Notes: generated from the letters alone by a model not told the origin. DNA of 64,000 bases from Alphaproteobacteria bacterium (GCA_011087645.1 JAALLF010000003.1:248001-312000); one strand, 5' to 3'; numbered from the stretch's first letter, positions 54,272-64,000 are shown. Made by a program: numbers and translations.

Positions 54272-54511
54272 ATGCCGCGACGTGTTCTTACCGGTGAGGT
54301 GGTCAGCGACAAGATGGAAAAGACTGTTGTCGTCCGTATTGATCGCCGTGTGATGCACCCTCTTTACAAAAAAATTATCACGCAATCGAAGAGATACGCC
54401 GCGCATGATGAAACGGACAGTTATGCGGTCGGAGACATGGTGCGAATCCGCGAATGCCGACCGATTTCCCGGCGCAAGCGATTCGAAGTTATTGAAAAAG
54501 TTGGCGCCTAG
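54272..54511 (+). CDS. rpsQ: 30S ribosomal protein S17
   Basis: 79 residues of OB fold: [40 protein letters not shown] with the basic loops that bind helix 11 of 16S rRNA. It is the last gene of the classical S10 operon. A 27-bp gap to rplN follows with no terminator, so the spc operon is probably read through. Confidence 0.96.
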   Translation: MPRRVLTGEVVSDKMEKTVVVRIDRRVMHPLYKKIITQSKRYAAHDETDSYAVGDMVRIRECRPISRRKRFEVIEKVGA

Positions 54512-54538
54512 CCGGCGTACGTTAGAGGACTACAGGCA

Positions 54539-54907
54539 ATGATTCAGATGCAAACCAACCTTTCGGTTGCCGATAATAGCGGCGCTCGGCGGGTGCAATG
54601 CATCAAGGTGCTCGGCGGTTCCAAGCACATGACGGCAGGCGTCGGCGACGTGATTGTTGTCTCCGTGAAGGAGGCGATACCGCGGGGTCGTGTGAAGAAG
54701 GGTGAAATCCATCGTGCGCTTATCGTGCGCACGAAAAGTGATATTCATCGTGAAGATGGCAGCACGATCCGCTTTGACCGTAACGCTGCGGTGCTGCTCG
54801 ATCAGCAGGGCGAACCGATTGGCACGCGTATTTTTGGCCCGGTGACCCGTGAACTTCGCGCCCGGCGTTATATGAAAATCGTCTCGCTCGCGCCGGAGGT
54901 TTTGTAG
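54539..54907 (+). CDS. rplN: 50S ribosomal protein L14
   Basis: 122 residues, beginning [27 protein letters not shown], the highly conserved five-stranded barrel. L14 forms an intersubunit bridge with 16S helix 14. AGGACTACAGGC precedes ATG 54539. rplX begins at the base after its stop. Confidence 0.97.
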   Translation: MIQMQTNLSVADNSGARRVQCIKVLGGSKHMTAGVGDVIVVSVKEAIPRGRVKKGEIHRALIVRTKSDIHREDGSTIRFDRNAAVLLDQQGEPIGTRIFGPVTRELRARRYMKIVSLAPEVL

Positions 54908-55249
54908 ATGTCCGCCGATAAAGCAAAAAAGATCAAAATGAAGGTCCGCCGCGGCGACAATGTGATCGTCATTAGCGGACGCGATAAGGGTAAGACCGGC
55001 GAAGTATTGCGGGTCGACCGCGAACGCAATCGTGTTTTGGTTCAAGGCGTCAACATGGTGAAGCGTCACCAACGCCCGACCCAAACGTCGCCCGGCGGCA
55101 TCAACGAATTCGAGGCCATGCTGCATGCGTCGAATGTCGCGGTGGTGGACCCGGAAACGGACAAGCCGACACGCATCGGTTTCAAAACGCTCGACGATGG
55201 CCGCAAAGTACGCGTGGCCATGCGCTCGGGCGAGGTCGTTGACCAGTAG
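54908..55249 (+). CDS. rplX: 50S ribosomal protein L24
   Basis: 113 residues with an early KOW motif ([24 protein letters not shown], about residues 15-38). It is one of the two proteins that start 50S assembly, binding the 5' domain of 23S rRNA. It starts directly after the rplN stop; rplE follows 5-8 bp later. Confidence 0.96.
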   Translation: MSADKAKKIKMKVRRGDNVIVISGRDKGKTGEVLRVDRERNRVLVQGVNMVKRHQRPTQTSPGGINEFEAMLHASNVAVVDPETDKPTRIGFKTLDDGRKVRVAMRSGEVVDQ

Positions 55250-55256
55250 GTGGATG

Positions 55257-55799
55257 ATGGCAACACGTTTGAATGAACATTACGACACGGTCTTGAAGGC
55301 GAAGCTGAAAGAAGAGCTTGGCTATAGCAACGATCACCAGGTGCCGCGGTTAGAGAAAATCGTGCTCAATATGGGGATCGGCGAGGCCGCGCAGGATTCG
55401 AAGAAAATCGACTCTGCGATCAACGAGATGACCCTGATTTCCGGTCAGAAGCCGGTAGTGAACCGGGCTCGGCAGTCGATCGCCAACTTTAAACTGCGCG
55501 AAGGCATGCCGATCGGTTGCAAGGTCACGCTGCGGGGCGAGCGGATGTACGAGTTTCTCGATCGCCTGATCACGATTGCCTTGCCGCGGGTCCGAGATTT
55601 CCGCGGACTGAGCCCCGATAGTTTCGATGGCCGAGGCAATTATGCGTTGGGTCTTCGTGAGCAAATTGTGTTCCCGGAGATCAACTATGACGACATCGAT
55701 GAAATCCGCGGCATGAACGTGGTGATTTGCACCAGTGCGAACACCGACAACGAAGCGCGTGAACTGCTGCGCGGCTTCGAAATGCCGATCAACACTTAA
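55257..55799 (+). CDS. rplE: 50S ribosomal protein L5
   Basis: 180 residues from ATG 55257; ATG 55254 directly before it is possible, but GGTGG would then abut the start. [18 protein letters not shown] and [22 protein letters not shown] are family marks. L5 binds 5S rRNA with L18 and touches P-site tRNA and S13. 23 bp separate it from rpsN. Confidence 0.96.
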   Translation: MATRLNEHYDTVLKAKLKEELGYSNDHQVPRLEKIVLNMGIGEAAQDSKKIDSAINEMTLISGQKPVVNRARQSIANFKLREGMPIGCKVTLRGERMYEFLDRLITIALPRVRDFRGLSPDSFDGRGNYALGLREQIVFPEINYDDIDEIRGMNVVICTSANTDNEARELLRGFEMPINT

Positions 55800-55822
55800 G
55801 CGCCGACAAGAGGCACCGACGA

Positions 55823-56128
55823 ATGGCGAAGAAAAGTTCGATAGAGCGTAACAAGAAACGGCGGGCGATGGCTGACCGTTATGCGGGCAAACGCAACGAG
55901 TTGAAGGCGATTGCCAGCGATCAAACGCGCAGTCCCGAAGACCGTTTCGCGGCGCGCATGAAACTGGCCAAGCTGCCGCGCAATTCCGCGAAGGTTCGTA
56001 TTCGCAATCGCTGCGAACTCACCGGGCGGCCGCGCGGGGTGTACCGGAAATTCCGCATGTCACGTATCGCCGTTCGCGACCTTGCTTCGACGGGACGTAT
56101 TCCCGGCATGGTTAAATCGAGTTGGTAA
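55823..56128 (+). CDS. rpsN: 30S ribosomal protein S14 (zinc-independent type)
   Basis: 101 residues, the long form without zinc-binding CxxC pairs: only the Cys of [16 protein letters not shown] is present. The C-terminal half matches all S14 proteins ([21 protein letters not shown]). S14 sits in the 30S head with S3, S10 and S19. The zinc-free form is expected in this class. Confidence 0.96.
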   Translation: MAKKSSIERNKKRRAMADRYAGKRNELKAIASDQTRSPEDRFAARMKLAKLPRNSAKVRIRNRCELTGRPRGVYRKFRMSRIAVRDLASTGRIPGMVKSSW

Positions 56129-56141
56129 GGGAGACACCGCA

Positions 56142-56540
56142 ATGTCAATGAGCGATCCCCTTGGTGATATGCTGACACGCATCCGCAACGGACAGCGTGC
56201 GGGCATGTCGTCCATTATTTCACCGGCCTCCAAGCTGCGCGCGAACGTTCTCGATGTTCTGCAAAGCGAGGGCTATATCCGCGGTTACAGCCGCGCCGAG
56301 CTGCGCAATGGTATTTCCGAGCTGACGATCGAGCTGAAATATTATGAAGGCGAGCCGGTTATTCGCGAGATTCAGCGCGTATCGCGTCCAGGACAACGGG
56401 TCTATTCGAAGATTAACGACCTCGGCAAGGTCTATGACGGGTTGGGTGTTGCCATTCTGTCGACGCCCAAGGGTGTTCTCGCCGATCACGATGCGCGGAC
56501 CCAGAATGTCGGCGGGGAGATTTTGTGCCGCGTCTTTTAG
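56142..56540 (+). CDS. rpsH: 30S ribosomal protein S8
   Basis: 132 residues, opening [20 protein letters not shown] and ending [26 protein letters not shown]; the C-terminal domain binds 16S helix 21. In E. coli S8 represses the spc operon by binding near rplE; the corresponding structure was not looked for in detail here. ATG 56142 follows GGGAGACACC. Confidence 0.97.
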   Translation: MSMSDPLGDMLTRIRNGQRAGMSSIISPASKLRANVLDVLQSEGYIRGYSRAELRNGISELTIELKYYEGEPVIREIQRVSRPGQRVYSKINDLGKVYDGLGVAILSTPKGVLADHDARTQNVGGEILCRVF

Positions 56541-56566
56541 CGCTGGCCAAATACGGAGTTTAGAAA

Positions 56567-57100
56567 ATGTCGCGTGTTGGCAAAAACCCGGTAACGGTTC
56601 CAGAGGGAATTGATATCGAAATCGTCGACCAGCTTGTCCGGGCGAAGGGCAAGTTGGGGGAACTTTCGGTCACGCTGCCGCGTGAGGTCGAGATCAGTCG
56701 CGAGGACAACCTGATTTGGGTGAAGCCGCGCGAGGAGAGCAAGCGCGGCCGTTCCATGTGGGGAACGTCGCAGGCGATGCTGACGAATTTGGTGGCCGGC
56801 GTATCGGAGGGCTTTACCAAGCATCTCGATATCACTGGCGTTGGTTACCGCGCGGCCGTTCAAGGCAAGTCGTTGAACCTGCAACTCGGCTACAGCCACG
56901 ACATCAACTACCCGATCCCCGAAGGCATCGAGATCAAGTGCGAGACCCAAACGACGATCCAGATATCCGGTCCGGACAAGCAGGCGGTCGGCCAGGTTGC
57001 CGCGGAAATTCGCGGGTTTCGCAAGCCCGAGCCCTACAAAGGCAAGGGCATTCGTTATCGCGGCGAGCAGATTTTGCGTAAGGAAGGCAAGAAGAAATGA
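56567..57100 (+). CDS. rplF: 50S ribosomal protein L6
   Basis: 177 residues in two similar domains; the C-terminal signature is [31 protein letters not shown]6 lies near the sarcin-ricin loop and factor-binding site. Its TGA overlaps the ATG of rplR by 4 bp, coupling their translation. Confidence 0.97.
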   Translation: MSRVGKNPVTVPEGIDIEIVDQLVRAKGKLGELSVTLPREVEISREDNLIWVKPREESKRGRSMWGTSQAMLTNLVAGVSEGFTKHLDITGVGYRAAVQGKSLNLQLGYSHDINYPIPEGIEIKCETQTTIQISGPDKQAVGQVAAEIRGFRKPEPYKGKGIRYRGEQILRKEGKKK

Positions 57101-57456
57101 GCAACAGTTTGGCCCAATTGGCGCAGCGCCGGCGGACTCGCACGCGCGCCAAACTGCGTAAAGTATCGAAACTGCGCCCGCGCTTGTCGGTCTTTCGGTC
57201 CAGTCGGCATATCTATGCCCAGATTATTGACGATACGGGGAGCCGCACCCTCGCCCAGGCGTCAACCAAAGACAAAGACTTCAAGGGTGCTAAGGGTTCG
57301 AATATCGAGGCGGCCGAGGCGGTTGGTAAACTTGTTGCCGAACGCGCCAAGGCGGCCGGTGTCAGTGACGTGGTCTTCGATCGGGGTAGTTACATATTTC
57401 ACGGGCGTGTCAAAGCCCTTGCCGAGGCGGCCCGCGAGGGCGGCCTGAACTTTTAA
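57097..57456 (+). CDS. rplR: 50S ribosomal protein L18
   Basis: 119 residues. A basic N-terminal tail ([15 protein letters not shown]) precedes [28 protein letters not shown] and a [17 protein letters not shown] end. L18 binds 5S rRNA with L5 and L25. It overlaps rplF by 4 bp and rpsE follows after 12 bp. Confidence 0.96.
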   Translation: MSNSLAQLAQRRRTRTRAKLRKVSKLRPRLSVFRSSRHIYAQIIDDTGSRTLAQASTKDKDFKGAKGSNIEAAEAVGKLVAERAKAAGVSDVVFDRGSYIFHGRVKALAEAAREGGLNF

Positions 57457-57468
57457 GGAAATCTGGAT

Positions 57469-58047
57469 ATGGCACAGGCACCGCAGCCGAGACGGGGACG
57501 GCGAGATTCGCGCGAAGAAAGTGAACTGCTCGAGCGGCTCGTCAGCATCAACCGTGTTGCGAAGGTCGTAAAAGGTGGCCGCCGTTTTGGTTTTGCCGCA
57601 ATCGTCGTTGTGGGCGATGGCAATGGGCGGGTCGGGCATGGTTCGGGCAAGGCCCGCGAAGTTCCCGAGGCGATTCGCAAGGCGACCGAGCAGGCTAAGC
57701 AGACAATGGTTCGTATTCCCCTGCGCGAAGGCCGCACATTGCATCATGATATGCGCGGACGGTTTGGCGCCGGCAAGGTCATCTTGCGGGCGGCGCCGGC
57801 CGGTACAGGGATTATCGCCGGCGGTCCGCTGCGCGCGATTTTCGAATGCCTTGGAGTTCAGGACGTAGTGTCAAAGTCGGTCGGTAGCTCCAATCCCCAC
57901 AATATGATTAAGGCCGCTTTCGATGCGCTGACCAAGACGTCGTCACCGCGCGCGGTTGCCTCGCGTCGTGGCGTCAAGGTCTCCCAGATCGTCGGACAGC
58001 GCGGCGCCTCGGAAGAATCAGGAACCCAGGAAGCGGCAAATGGCTGA
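57469..58047 (+). CDS. rpsE: 30S ribosomal protein S5
   Basis: 192 residues. The double-stranded RNA-binding-like domain has [37 protein letters not shown], and the loop near Lys of this stretch is the spectinomycin site. An extra ~20-residue C-terminal tail ([16 protein letters not shown]) exceeds the E. coli length. rpmD begins 8 bp inside its end. Confidence 0.96.
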   Translation: MAQAPQPRRGRRDSREESELLERLVSINRVAKVVKGGRRFGFAAIVVVGDGNGRVGHGSGKAREVPEAIRKATEQAKQTMVRIPLREGRTLHHDMRGRFGAGKVILRAAPAGTGIIAGGPLRAIFECLGVQDVVSKSVGSSNPHNMIKAAFDALTKTSSPRAVASRRGVKVSQIVGQRGASEESGTQEAANG

Positions 58048-58237
58048 CAAGAAAGCAGGACGTATCCGGGTCACTCAGATCGGCAGCCCCATCGGCCGCC
58101 GTTCCGATCAACGCAAGACGTTGATCGGTCTCGGTCTGAATAAGATGCACCGGACCCGGGAACTGGAAGATACGCCGGCGGTGCGGGGCATGGCATCGAA
58201 GGTCAGTCACTTGGTCCGGGTTGAGGAAATTGGCTGA
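58040..58237 (+). CDS. rpmD: 50S ribosomal protein L30
   Basis: 65 residues: [44 protein letters not shown] is characteristic. ATG 58040 lies inside the end of rpsE, an 8-bp overlap, so the longer frame from 57956 is a shadow of rpsE. Not all bacteria keep L30; this one does. rplO follows after 40 bp. Confidence 0.95.
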   Translation: MADKKAGRIRVTQIGSPIGRRSDQRKTLIGLGLNKMHRTRELEDTPAVRGMASKVSHLVRVEEIG

Positions 58238-58277
58238 TCGCACGCCTTAGGGTAGCGGTCGACGGAAAGAAAAAGTC

Positions 58278-58862
58278 ATGAATTTGAATGAGTTATCAGA
58301 TAACGCGGGTGCGGTTAAGAAGCGTAAGCGCGCGGGCCGGGGCATCGGTTCGGGACTCGGCAAGACCGCCGGCCGGGGCATGAAGGGTCAAAAATCGCGT
58401 AGCGGTGTCTCGTTGGTTGGCTTTGAAGGCGGGCAGATGCCGCTGTATCGCCGGTTGCCGAAGCGTGGTTTTGTGAAACCCAACCGCAGCCGTTATCAGG
58501 AATTGACCCTCGGTCGTCTGCAAATCGCGATCGACGCCGGTAAAATCGATGCCAAATCGGAAATTACCGAGGACGCCTTGGTTGCTGGCGGTGTGATCCG
58601 CCGCAAGATGGACGGCGTGCGGCTTATTGGCGGCGGCGAATTGAGCGCGAAAGTACAACTCAGCGTGACCGGGGCGACCAAATCGGCCGTTGCGGCGGTA
58701 GAAAAGGCCGGTGGCACGATTACGGTTCGCCCGGCGCCGGAGCCGGTTGAGTCCAAAAAAAGACGCTACAAGGGCAAGAAAACGACCGCCGCCGCTGCGG
58801 ATAGCGAGCCAGCGGAGACTGCTGACGAGGACGGCGCGGACGCGTCGGATGACGCGGAATAA
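58278..58862 (+). CDS. rplO: 50S ribosomal protein L15, with acidic C-terminal extension
   Basis: 194 residues against the usual 145-160. The core has [24 protein letters not shown] and [19 protein letters not shown]. The added tail first has a basic stretch ([11 protein letters not shown]) then Ala/Asp/Glu ([21 protein letters not shown]). It resembles the tail of L3. L15 binds late in 50S assembly. secY follows after 79 bp. Confidence 0.96.
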   Translation: MNLNELSDNAGAVKKRKRAGRGIGSGLGKTAGRGMKGQKSRSGVSLVGFEGGQMPLYRRLPKRGFVKPNRSRYQELTLGRLQIAIDAGKIDAKSEITEDALVAGGVIRRKMDGVRLIGGGELSAKVQLSVTGATKSAVAAVEKAGGTITVRPAPEPVESKKRRYKGKKTTAAAADSEPAETADEDGADASDDAE

Positions 58863-58941
58863 CGAGGCGCTTAAGGCTTGAAGCATTGCCGCCACACCCC
58901 AGATCAAGGGGATTACGCGGCGACCGGGATCGGATGAATTA

Positions 58942-60285
58942 ATGGCAACTGCAGCGGAACAACTTGGCTCCCGCCTCAATTTTGGGGCGTTTGACAAGGC
59001 AAAGGAGCTAAAGCAGCGGCTCCTGTTCACGTTGGGCGCGCTGATCGTCTACCGATTGGGCACCTTCATTCCCATTCCCGGTATCGATCCCACCGTTATC
59101 GGCGATATATTCGCCCAGCAATCGGGCGGTATTCTGGGTGTTTTCGACGCCTTTGCCGGCGGCGCCCTGTCGCGGATGAGCATATTCGCGCTCAATGTCA
59201 TTCCCTACATTTCGGCTGCCATTATCATGCAGCTGATGACGGCCATTTCGCCGCGCTTCGAAGCGATGAAGAAAGAGGGTGAGAGCGGGCGCAAGAAAAT
59301 CAACCAGTACACCCGCTATCTGACGGTCTTTTTGGCGGTTATTCAGGCATATGGTCTATCGGTTGGCTTGGAATCCCTGAACTCGTCGCAAGGCGCCGCC
59401 GTCGCTGATCCTGGTCTGTTCTTTCGCGCTAGCACGGTGATCACCATCGTCGGCGGCACCATGTTCTTGATGTGGCTGGGCGAGCAGATCACCGCGCGCG
59501 GCGTCGGCAACGGCATATCCTTGATCATCTTCTCCGGTATTGTCGCCAATTTGCCCACCGCATTGGCGTCGACTCTGGAACTTGGCCGCACCGGCGCATT
59601 GCCGGTCCTGGTCATCGTCGCCTTCCTGCTGATGGCGGTCGCTGTCATCGCCATTATCGTTTACTTCGAACGGGCCCAGCGGCGCATCATTGTCCAATAT
59701 CCCAAGCGCCAGGTCGGTAACCGGATGTTCGGCGGCGAAGCGTCCCATATCCCGCTGAAACTCAACACCTCCGGCGTTATCCCGATCATCTTCGCCACCT
59801 CGATTCTGCTCACCCCGGCATCGATTGCCGGCTTCTCCGGGGGCGGGGGCAATAACACTCTTGGCCTGATCACATCCTATCTCGGCCGTGGTCAGCCCGG
59901 CTTCATGATTGTGTTCGCCCTGTTGATTGCCTTCTTCGCGTTTTTCTATACCGCGATCGTGTTCAACCCGGCGGAGACCGCCGATAATCTGAAAAAGAAC
60001 GGCGGGTTTGTGCCCGGAATCCGTCCCGGTAAGAATACCGCCGATTATTTCGATTATGTGTTGTCGCGCCTCACTGTGGTCGGTGCGACCTACCTCGTTG
60101 CCGTGGCGTTGTTGCCGGAAATTCTGATTTCCCGGTTCTCGCTACCCTTCTTCTTTGGCGGCACCAGCCTGTTGATTGTTGTTGTCGTGTCGATGGATAC
60201 GGTGGCGCAAATTCAAAGTCATTTGCTGGCGCACCAATATGAAGGTCTGATCCGCAAGGCGAAACTAAAAGGCCGGCGCGGATAA
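58942..60285 (+). CDS. secY: Preprotein translocase subunit SecY
   Basis: 447 residues with ten predicted membrane helices; GTFIPIPGIDPTVIGDIFAQQSGGILGVFDAFAGG includes the plug region, and FYTAIVFNPAETADNLKKNGGFVPGIRPG the cytosolic C5-type loop that meets SecA and ribosomes. It forms the protein channel with SecE and SecG. It is in the spc operon as usual and is followed by adk after 23 bp. Confidence 0.98.
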   Translation: MATAAEQLGSRLNFGAFDKAKELKQRLLFTLGALIVYRLGTFIPIPGIDPTVIGDIFAQQSGGILGVFDAFAGGALSRMSIFALNVIPYISAAIIMQLMTAISPRFEAMKKEGESGRKKINQYTRYLTVFLAVIQAYGLSVGLESLNSSQGAAVADPGLFFRASTVITIVGGTMFLMWLGEQITARGVGNGISLIIFSGIVANLPTALASTLELGRTGALPVLVIVAFLLMAVAVIAIIVYFERAQRRIIVQYPKRQVGNRMFGGEASHIPLKLNTSGVIPIIFATSILLTPASIAGFSGGGGNNTLGLITSYLGRGQPGFMIVFALLIAFFAFFYTAIVFNPAETADNLKKNGGFVPGIRPGKNTADYFDYVLSRLTVVGATYLVAVALLPEILISRFSLPFFFGGTSLLIVVVVSMDTVAQIQSHLLAHQYEGLIRKAKLKGRRG

Positions 60286-60308
60286 CGCCGCTGTCACGAC
60301 TAAAGCTC

Positions 60309-60887
60309 ATGAACATTATTTTGCTCGGTCCGCCGGGGGCTGGAAAAGGCACCCAGGCGAAGTTTTTGGAAGACGCCCACGCTATTGTCCAGTTGTCGAC
60401 GGGCGATATGCTGCGCGCGGCCGCGTCGTCGGGCAGTGAACTGGGCCAGCAGGCCAAAGCGGTGATGGATGCCGGGCGCCTGATGCCTGATAACATCATG
60501 ATTCAGATCATATCCGACCGCATTGGCCAGCCGGATTGCGTGAACGGGTTCATCCTCGACGGTTTCCCGCGCACCACCGCGCAGGCCGAGGCCCTGGAGA
60601 ATATGCTCTCCGACAAGGGTTTAAAGCTCGATTTGGTGATCGAAATAGCCGTCGATGACGAGATTCTGGTAGACCGGATAAATACCCGGGTCGCGCAGAT
60701 GCCTGAAGCTGAGCGGCGTAGCGACGATAACGCTGAGACCCTGCGCAAGCGGCTTGGGGTCTATCATGAACAAACCGCCCCGATTCTGCCGTTTTACGCG
60801 GATCGAGGCATGTTGAAACAGGTCGACGGCATGCTGTCGATCGAAGAGGTGACACAGCAGATAGAGCAATTGGCCGCAGCGGTCTAA
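60309..60887 (+). CDS. adk: Adenylate kinase (short-LID type)
   Basis: 192 residues, the short form. P-loop GPPGAGKGT is at 7-15, GFPRT binds AMP, and the LID is a short segment without zinc cysteines. AMP + ATP to 2 ADP in the cytoplasm. adk between secY and rpsM, where many bacteria have rpmJ, is a common alphaproteobacterial arrangement. A dyad follows before rpsM. Confidence 0.97.
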   Translation: MNIILLGPPGAGKGTQAKFLEDAHAIVQLSTGDMLRAAASSGSELGQQAKAVMDAGRLMPDNIMIQIISDRIGQPDCVNGFILDGFPRTTAQAEALENMLSDKGLKLDLVIEIAVDDEILVDRINTRVAQMPEAERRSDDNAETLRKRLGVYHEQTAPILPFYADRGMLKQVDGMLSIEEVTQQIEQLAAAV

Positions 60888-60900
60888 GCTGTTGACCAAA

Positions 60901-60925
60901 CGGCGGAAAATCATATAATCCGCCG
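60901..60925 (+). promoter_or_regulatory. Hairpin between adk and rpsM
   Basis: CGGCGGA (60901-60907) pairs with TCCGCCG (60919-60925) around an A/T-rich 11-base loop. No T-run. It could be an attenuator or leader element of the alpha operon. Confidence 0.35.
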
Positions 60926-60984
60926 GCTTCGGTTACCCGAAATTTGTTCTATTTGACTGCACCGTAACGTAAGGAGTTCGGAGC

Positions 60985-61356
60985 GTGGCGCGTATTGCTG
61001 GTGTCAACATTCCAACCCAAAAGCGGCTGCCCATCGCGCTGACTTATATTCATGGGATCGGCCGCACCAAGGCCGTGGAAATCTGCGAAAAATGCGATGT
61101 TCCGCTGGAGCGTCGGGTACATGAGCTGACCGATGACGAGGTCATCCGGGTGCGTGAAGCCATCGACCGTGACTATCAGGTCGAGGGTGATCTGCGCCGC
61201 GAAGTGGCGATGAACATCAAGCGCTATATGGATCTGGGCTGCTATCGCGGTATTCGTCACCGTAAAGGGCTGCCCGTCCATGGTCAGCGTACCCATACCA
61301 ACGCGCGTACCCGTAAGGGCAAGGCGCGGCCGATCACCGGCAAGAAAAAAGTCTAG
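60985..61356 (+). CDS. rpsM: 30S ribosomal protein S13
   Basis: 123 residues from GTG 60985 behind [31 protein letters not shown] and [25 protein letters not shown] are the family marks; the basic C-terminus reaches the P site. S13 forms the B1 bridges. It opens the alpha operon; rpsK follows after 27 bp. Confidence 0.97.
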   Translation: MARIAGVNIPTQKRLPIALTYIHGIGRTKAVEICEKCDVPLERRVHELTDDEVIRVREAIDRDYQVEGDLRREVAMNIKRYMDLGCYRGIRHRKGLPVHGQRTHTNARTRKGKARPITGKKKV

Positions 61357-61383
61357 TTAACTTAGCTATCGGATTAGAGGGTA

Positions 61384-61779
61384 ATGGCAAGAGCCGCAAC
61401 AACAGCGCGTGTGCGTAAACGCGAACGCAAGAACATCACGTCGGGCGTGGCGCATGTCAGCGCGACGTTTAACAATACCCACATCACCATCACCGATGCG
61501 CAAGGTAACGCGATCGCGTGGTCGTCAGCGGGCAATCGGGGATTTAAGGGATCGCGCAAATCGACCCCTTATGCTGCGCAGATGGCGGCGGAAGACGCCG
61601 GCAAGAAGGCGCAAGAACACGGCATGAAGACCCTTGCGGTGCAGGTTCGCGGCCCGGGGTCGGGTCGTGAGTCGGCGTTGCGCGCGTTGCAGGCGGTTGG
61701 CTTTGAAATTACGTCGATCCGTGATGTGACACCGGTTCCCCATAATGGGTGCCGTCCGCGAAAACGCCGCCGCGTCTAA
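61384..61779 (+). CDS. rpsK: 30S ribosomal protein S11
   Basis: 131 residues: [18 protein letters not shown] and the basic end [14 protein letters not shown]11 forms the platform beside the E site. No rpsD (S4) follows; in this class it is usually located elsewhere. A 138-bp gap with a dyad leads to rpoA. Confidence 0.97.
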   Translation: MARAATTARVRKRERKNITSGVAHVSATFNNTHITITDAQGNAIAWSSAGNRGFKGSRKSTPYAAQMAAEDAGKKAQEHGMKTLAVQVRGPGSGRESALRALQAVGFEITSIRDVTPVPHNGCRPRKRRRV

Positions 61780-61875
61780 CGGGGCCGGGCGCGTGGGGCG
61801 TCCGAACTAAGAGCTTTCACCCCGCTTCGCCGTCGCTCTGCCCGGCAATGTTTATATCGGGCGCGCTGTTCCGAC

Positions 61876-61891
61876 GATCGGTAAACCGATC
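61876..61891 (+). promoter_or_regulatory. Dyad upstream of rpoA
   Basis: GATCGGT (61876-61882) pairs with ACCGATC (61885-61891) around AA. It lies about 27 bases before rpoA, near the ribosome-binding region, so it might affect rpoA translation. Confidence 0.3.
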
Positions 61892-61917
61892 TGGTCGATT
61901 TTTAAGGTAGGCAATAA

Positions 61918-62937
61918 ATGCTGCAGAAGAATTGGACTGATTTAATCAAGCCAAACAAACTCGATATCCAGCCGGGCGCGAACCCCGCGCGGCAGGCGAC
62001 AATCGTGGCCGAACCGCTGGAACGCGGCTTTGGACTGACCCTGGGTAACGCCATGCGCCGGGTCTTGTTGTCCTCGTTGCAGGGCGCCGCGGTAACGTCG
62101 ATCCAAATCGAAGGCGTGCTCCACGAGTTCTCGTCGATCCCCGGCGTTCGCGAAGACATCACCGACATCGTCTTGAACGTCAAATCGATGGCTTTGCGGA
62201 TGCACAGCGAGGGTCCCAAGCGGATCACGCTGACCGCGACCGGACCGGGCGAAGTTACCGCCAGCCAAATCGAAACCGGTCCGGACATCGAAATCATGGA
62301 CCCTGACCATGTGCTATTGACCCTCGATCAGGGCGAGCGCGTGGTGATGGAAATGACGGTTGAATCGGGCAAGGGCTATGTGCCGGCGGCGCAGAACAGG
62401 GCGGCGGATGCGCCGATCGGACTGATCCCGGTCGATGCGCTGTTCTCGCCGGTCAAGAAGGTGTCCTACCAGGTCGGTAACGCACGCATCGGCGAGCGTA
62501 CCGATCTCGATAGCCTGACCCTGGAAATCGAGACCAATGGCGCGGTGAGCGCTGAAGATACCATCGCGCTCGGCGCGCGTATTCTGCAGGACCAGCTCCA
62601 GCTCTTCGTCAACTTCGAAGAGCCCCAGGCGGTTCAGCAGGTCGAGGTTGTCCAGGAAGACCTCGAATTCAATCGCAACCTGTTGCGTAAGGTCGATGAG
62701 TTGGAGCTGTCGGTCCGCTCGGCAAATTGCTTGAAGAACGACAACATCATCTATATCGGCGACCTGGTTCAGAAGACCGAGGCCGAGATGCTTCGCACGC
62801 CGAACTTTGGCCGCAAGTCGTTGAACGAAATCAAGGAAGTCCTGGCCCAAATGGGGCTCCATCTGGGGATGGAAATTACCAGTTGGCCGCCCGAAAATAT
62901 CGAAGACATGGCCAAGCGGCTCGAAGAGCCCTTTTAG
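61918..62937 (+). CDS. rpoA: DNA-directed RNA polymerase subunit alpha
   Basis: 339 residues. The N-terminal dimerisation domain ([26 protein letters not shown]) is joined by a linker to the C-terminal domain, in which [30 protein letters not shown] contacts UP elements and activators. Alpha dimers nucleate polymerase assembly. ATG 61918 follows AAGGTAGGC. rplQ begins 28 bp later. Confidence 0.98.
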   Translation: MLQKNWTDLIKPNKLDIQPGANPARQATIVAEPLERGFGLTLGNAMRRVLLSSLQGAAVTSIQIEGVLHEFSSIPGVREDITDIVLNVKSMALRMHSEGPKRITLTATGPGEVTASQIETGPDIEIMDPDHVLLTLDQGERVVMEMTVESGKGYVPAAQNRAADAPIGLIPVDALFSPVKKVSYQVGNARIGERTDLDSLTLEIETNGAVSAEDTIALGARILQDQLQLFVNFEEPQAVQQVEVVQEDLEFNRNLLRKVDELELSVRSANCLKNDNIIYIGDLVQKTEAEMLRTPNFGRKSLNEIKEVLAQMGLHLGMEITSWPPENIEDMAKRLEEPF

Positions 62938-62965
62938 CGGCCGTTTTAAGTAGGAGTATTGTCCG

Positions 62966-63394
62966 ATGCGTCACCGTATGAGCGGGCGCAAGCTCAACCG
63001 AACATCAAGCCATCGCAAGGCTATGTTTTCGAACATGGCCGCGGCGCTGATCAAGCACGAACAAATCACGACCACCGTTCCCAAAGCCAAGGATTTGCGG
63101 GGCATTGTTGAACGGCTGATTACGCTAGGCAAACGGGGCGATCTACACGCCCGCCGTCGCGCCATCTCAATCCTTCGCGATCCGGTCCTGGTCGACAAGC
63201 TGTTCACCACCTTGGCTGAGCGCTATGCCGACCGCCCCGGTGGTTATACACGGGTCCTGAAAGCGGGTTACCGGTATGGCGATTCGGCGCCGCGCGGGAT
63301 TATCGAATTGGTCGATCGCGACGAAGATGCCAAGGGGCAAGATTCGGGCCCGGTTCTCGGCGACGACGAAGAGTTTGAGGAAGAAGCCGCCTAA
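62966..63394 (+). CDS. rplQ: 50S ribosomal protein L17
   Basis: 142 residues: [29 protein letters not shown] is the conserved start and [23 protein letters not shown] the core end; a ~20-residue acidic tail follows, again longer than in E. coli. L17 lies at the tunnel exit. It is the last gene of the superregion and is followed by an intrinsic terminator. Confidence 0.97.
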   Translation: MRHRMSGRKLNRTSSHRKAMFSNMAAALIKHEQITTTVPKAKDLRGIVERLITLGKRGDLHARRRAISILRDPVLVDKLFTTLAERYADRPGGYTRVLKAGYRYGDSAPRGIIELVDRDEDAKGQDSGPVLGDDEEFEEEAA

Positions 63395-63420
63395 CTGGCG
63401 ACGCGCCGATGAGTTATTTG

Positions 63421-63448
63421 AGGGCTGCCGTAAGGCGGCCCTTTTTTA
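63421..63448 (+). terminator. Rho-independent terminator after rplQ
   Basis: AGGGCTGCC (63421-63429) pairs with GGCGGCCCT (63434-63442), 9 bp with one G-T pair, around GTAA, followed by six Ts. This is the clearest intrinsic terminator in the window and ends the alpha operon. Confidence 0.85.
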
Positions 63449-63523
63449 TTGGCAACCGGGCATGCGAGACTACATTGAGATGTAAGCACTGATTTAAGTA
63501 TCAGTCGACGTTAGTATAGGACC

Positions 63524-64000
63524 ATGCTGGATTTCACCATTCGCCGTCGTATCAGGGCGATAATCGCTACCGCCGCTGTCGGCTATCTCGTGGTGGCCGG
63601 CCTCGCGGGTGGCGCGTCGGCCCAGAAGAGCGTTCCGGAGAGCGCTGAGGGCATTACTCTGTCGTTCGCGCCTCTGGTGAAGCAGGCGGCGCCGGCGGTG
63701 GTGAATATCTTCACCCGCAAGGCGGTCCAGCGCCGGGCATCGCCGCTTTTCGACGATCCCTTTTTCCGACGTTTCTTCGGTGATGCGTTTCCCCGCCAGC
63801 AACGCGAACGCGTTGAAACCTCGCTGGGCTCCGGCGTGATTGTGCAGCCCGATGGTCTTGTCGTGACCAATTTCCATGTCATCTCCGGCGCCGACGAAAT
63901 CAAAGTGGTGCTGGCCGACCGCCGCGAGTTCACCGCGACCGTGTTGCGTGAAGACGAACGCTCCGATCTGGCTGTGCTCAAGATCGAGCCCGCCGGCCCC
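63524..64000 (+). CDS. DegP/HtrA-type serine protease, 3' truncated
   Basis: 159 residues are visible from ATG 63524; the gene runs off the window. A signal/membrane segment (IRAIIATAAVGYLVVAGLAGGASA) leads to the protease domain. The catalytic His is in VTNFHVISGA and the Asp in RSDLAVLKI. The Ser and the PDZ domains lie beyond the edge. The segment RRASPLFDDPFFRRFFGD is the LA loop typical of Do-type proteases. It would degrade or refold damaged periplasmic proteins. It starts 75 bp after the rplQ terminator as a separate unit. Confidence 0.9.
   Translation, partial: MLDFTIRRRIRAIIATAAVGYLVVAGLAGGASAQKSVPESAEGITLSFAPLVKQAAPAVVNIFTRKAVQRRASPLFDDPFFRRFFGDAFPRQQRERVETSLGSGVIVQPDGLVVTNFHVISGADEIKVVLADRREFTATVLREDERSDLAVLKIEPAGP

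Noticed and set aside
61356..61918. Missing rpsD and rpmJ as a possible deletion
   Set aside because: Alphaproteobacteria commonly keep these genes elsewhere, and the spacing here is undisturbed.

Overview
The window (about 58-60% GC by eye) reads as chromosomal DNA of an alphaproteobacterium, probably from a Rhodospirillales-like, uncultured lineage. The evidence is the protein sequences of the ribosomal and RNA polymerase genes, adk lying between secY and rpsM with no rpmJ there, no rpsD between rpsK and rpoA, the block rlmB - tRNA-Tyr - tRNA-Gly - tuf - tRNA-Trp - secE - nusG, and CtrA-type TTAA-N7-TTAAC boxes. The order is an inference; the class is well supported. No phage, plasmid, CRISPR array or complete insertion sequence is visible.

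Layout. 1-621: tail of a DUF1223 secreted protein. 643-6439: a catabolic island. badH- and badI-like genes run leftward. A VOC protein, a bicupin, a 2-oxoglutarate/Fe(II) oxygenase and an FAD aromatic-ring hydroxylase run rightward. A perfect 12-bp inverted repeat lies in the divergent gap. 6470-6592: a REP-like palindromic repeat. 6666-9893: an M24-fold protein with a degenerate metal site, a zinc-ribbon microprotein, an atypical SDR and a RidA-like protein. 9952-19097: a surface-glycan region with two sulfotransferases and four glycosyltransferases, plus an M23 peptidase, a lone IS1595-type zinc-ribbon/HTH protein and a fragment of a type I secretion adaptor. 19185-23233: a VOC protein, two Sel1 proteins and an SNase-fold protein. 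23266-28176: a TauD-like oxygenase divergent from a TAXI-type TRAP transporter. 28210-30657: tRNA-Thr, an exported hypothetical, a small hypothetical gene behind a CtrA-like box, and rlmB.

30864-63394 is the core information-processing superregion: tRNA-Tyr, tRNA-Gly, tuf, tRNA-Trp, secE, nusG, rplKAJL, rpoBC, rpsLG, fusA, a second tuf, then the S10, spc and alpha operons from rpsJ to rplQ. It ends in a clear intrinsic terminator. The window closes inside a DegP/HtrA protease gene. The two tuf genes encode the same protein and look identical in DNA except for three bases near the 3' end, which points to gene conversion.

The accessory half holds the less ordinary material. The most promising candidates are the divergent ring-cleavage island, the sulfated-glycan cluster with its domesticated transposase-type protein, and the divergent oxygenase/TRAP-TAXI pair. 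Functions given for these are inferred from family membership and neighbourhood.
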